Positions 62,552 through 64,000 of a stretch of DNA of 64,000 bases are shown one piece after another. The DNA comes from Bacteroidales bacterium. GTDB lineage: Bacteria; Bacteroidota; Bacteroidia; Bacteroidales; UBA7332. Below the pieces are notes generated by a model. It was not told the origin of the DNA, searched no databases, and saw only the letters and a list, made by a program, of their open reading frames with translations. How positions within the stretch are numbered: position 1 is the stretch's first letter; each line of letters starts with the position of its first letter. Position numbers and translations under genes: made by a program. The stretch spans positions 156,486-220,485 of the forward strand of contig JAQTZA010000006.1 of the NCBI GenBank assembly GCA_028687995.1, read 5' to 3'.

Positions 62552-64000
62552 ATGAAAATAGAGATAATGGACACCACCTTGCGTGATGGAGAACAGACCT
62601 CCGGGGTTTCTTTTGCAGCGCAGGAAAAATTGAGCATTGCCCGACTACTCCTTGAGGAGTTGAAAGTGGATCGTATCGAGATTGCATCTGCTAGAGTCTC
62701 CGAGGGGGAATATCAGGCCGTTTCACGAGTCATCGAATGGGCAACAAAACGAGGGTTTCTTGATAAAATCGAGGTACTTGGTTTTGTTGATGGCGGTGTT
62801 TCTATCAAATGGTTAAAAGATTCTGGTTGTCGGGTGCTTAATTTGCTTTGCAAGGGTTCTCTCAATCATTGTGAGCACCAACTTCGAAAAACTCCTGAGC
62901 AGCATTTGAAAGATATTCAGGCAACCATTGCATTAGCCAAAGCGAACGATGTAGATGTAAATATCTATCTCGAGGATTGGTCGAATGGAATGATAACTTC
63001 ACCAGAATATGTTTTTCAATTGGTGGATACCCTTCAACATGAACCGTTGAAACGAATCATGCTTCCCGATACGCTTGGCGTTTTAAACCCTTATAATACT
63101 TTCGATTTTTGCAAAATGATGATCGAACGTTACCCGAATGTTCATTTCGATTTTCACGCACACAACGACTACGATTTGGCTACAGCTAATGTGTTTTCGG
63201 CTGTGAAGGCAGGTGTAAAAGGAATACACGTAACGGTAAACGGACTTGGAGAACGTGCGGGTAACGCACCTATTTCGAGCGTGATACCAGTTCTACACGA
63301 TCAATTGAAAGTGGAAACCAACATCAATGAGCAAAGTGTAAACAATGTAAGTCGCATCGTTGAGTCGTATGCGGGTATTCGGATTCCATCAAACAAACCA
63401 GTTATTGGAGATAATGTTTTTACTCAATGTGCGGGTATTCATGCCGATGGTGATAGTAAAAATAACCTATATTTTAACGAATTGTTGCCTGAAAGATTTG
63501 GCCGAACTCGTGAGTATGCCCTTGGGAAAACGTCAGGGAAAGCCAATATTCGAAAAAATTTAGAAGAATTGGGCATTGACTTAGATGAAGACTCAATCCG
63601 TAAAATTACCGATAGAATTATCGAATTAGGTGATAAAAAGGAGATTGTTACGCCAGAAGATTTACCATATATCATATCTGATGTGTTGAAACAAGATGTG
63701 CTTGAGAATAAAATTCAAATACTCAACTACTCACTCTCTTTGACACAAGGGTTAAAACCAATTGCATCGCTTTTAATAGAGATTAATGGGAAATCTTATG
63801 AGTCTGCGGCGAGAGGTGATGGACAATACGATGCTTTTGTAAGAGCGTTACGCAAAATATACAAAGATCAACTAAACCGCGATTTTCCAATGTTAATAAA
63901 CTATTCGGTGAGTATTCCGCCAGGCGGAAGAACTGATGCGTTGGTGCAAACGATGATTTCTTGGGAATACAAAGGTATAGAGTTCAAAACTCGTGGACTG
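62552..64000 (+). CDS. Second isopropylmalate/citramalate synthase-like protein (partial)
   Basis: The frame is open from ATG 62552 to the window edge (483 codons, no stop yet). It has the LeuA/CimA barrel motifs: [16 protein letters not shown] near the start, MLPDTLGVLNPYNTF, FDFHAHNDYDLATAN (metal-binding HxH), VTVNGLGERAGNAPISSVI and CAGIHADGDSKNN. A C-terminal regulatory-type domain begins near residue 385 (LTQGLKPIASLLIEINGKSY). In Bacteroidetes leu operons such a gene often sits between leuD and leuB; it could make citramalate for isoleucine synthesis or be a LeuA paralogue. The GEQTSGVSF motif differs from GEQVPGCQL in the upstream LeuA. Confidence 0.88.
   Translation, partial: MKIEIMDTTLRDGEQTSGVSFAAQEKLSIARLLLEELKVDRIEIASARVSEGEYQAVSRVIEWATKRGFLDKIEVLGFVDGGVSIKWLKDSGCRVLNLLCKGSLNHCEHQLRKTPEQHLKDIQATIALAKANDVDVNIYLEDWSNGMITSPEYVFQLVDTLQHEPLKRIMLPDTLGVLNPYNTFDFCKMMIERYPNVHFDFHAHNDYDLATANVFSAVKAGVKGIHVTVNGLGERAGNAPISSVIPVLHDQLKVETNINEQSVNNVSRIVESYAGIRIPSNKPVIGDNVFTQCAGIHADGDSKNNLYFNELLPERFGRTREYALGKTSGKANIRKNLEELGIDLDEDSIRKITDRIIELGDKKEIVTPEDLPYIISDVLKQDVLENKIQILNYSLSLTQGLKPIASLLIEINGKSYESAARGDGQYDAFVRALRKIYKDQLNRDFPMLINYSVSIPPGGRTDALVQTMISWEYKGIEFKTRGL

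Overview
The window is chromosomal DNA of a Bacteroidetes bacterium, most likely of the order Bacteroidales. The grounds are the many TAnnTTTG promoter boxes placed just upstream of genes, the lack of Shine-Dalgarno leaders, the DUF4271-hemD-rnpA-yidD-tatD-tyrS gene order, the long (591 aa) form of IspG, and several Bacteroidetes-style protein families (DUF4369/TlpA proteins, TPR-HTH regulators, DUF5715-like lipoproteins). A more precise placement would be guesswork.

1-7.4 kb is core metabolism: the end of queA, folK, metK behind a likely SAM-II riboswitch, a LOG-family protein, then DUF4271, hemD, rnpA, yidD, a TatD-like hydrolase and tyrS, closed by tRNA-Gln. 7.4-17.2 kb is envelope and export: a polyprenyl-phosphate sugar transferase, an M15-like lipoprotein, phoH, a HlyD adaptor with a C39-peptidase ABC exporter, a thioredoxin-like protein and a membrane TPR-HTH regulator.

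17.2-29.6 kb is accessory DNA. It starts with a very AT-rich block of four minus-strand genes (helicase-TPR-WYL fusion, two unknowns, a RES-like protein) that looks like a defence or toxin cassette. It continues into repeat-rich DNA with a heptad-coding minisatellite, a pair of inverted 124-bp palindromic elements, and between them a phage-like lysis set (FN3 protein, GH108 muramidase, 3-TM holin) with a 144-145 bp tandem repeat array and a broken copy of the holin gene start.

29.7-34.2 kb holds a PDZ aspartyl protease, a secreted GH42 beta-galactosidase and a small surface protein. 34.3-44.6 kb is one minus-strand chemosensory operon whose parts match the Wsp surface-sensing system (CheW, CheR-TPR, CheW, two MCPs, CheA-REC, CheB), but with a receiver-histidine kinase protein where Wsp has the diguanylate cyclase WspR.

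44.7-58.3 kb returns to housekeeping: pgl, parE, coaD, an S41 protease, a GH25 lysozyme, plsC, a MATE transporter, ispG, tRNA-Pro, aroB, a small membrane protein and a CoA transferase. 58.5-64 kb is a leucine operon: a Leu/Ile-rich leader peptide with an attenuator, leuA, leuC, leuD and a second isopropylmalate/citramalate synthase-like gene running off the end. C/G-rich palindromic repeats are scattered in many intergenic gaps, including inside the leu operon.
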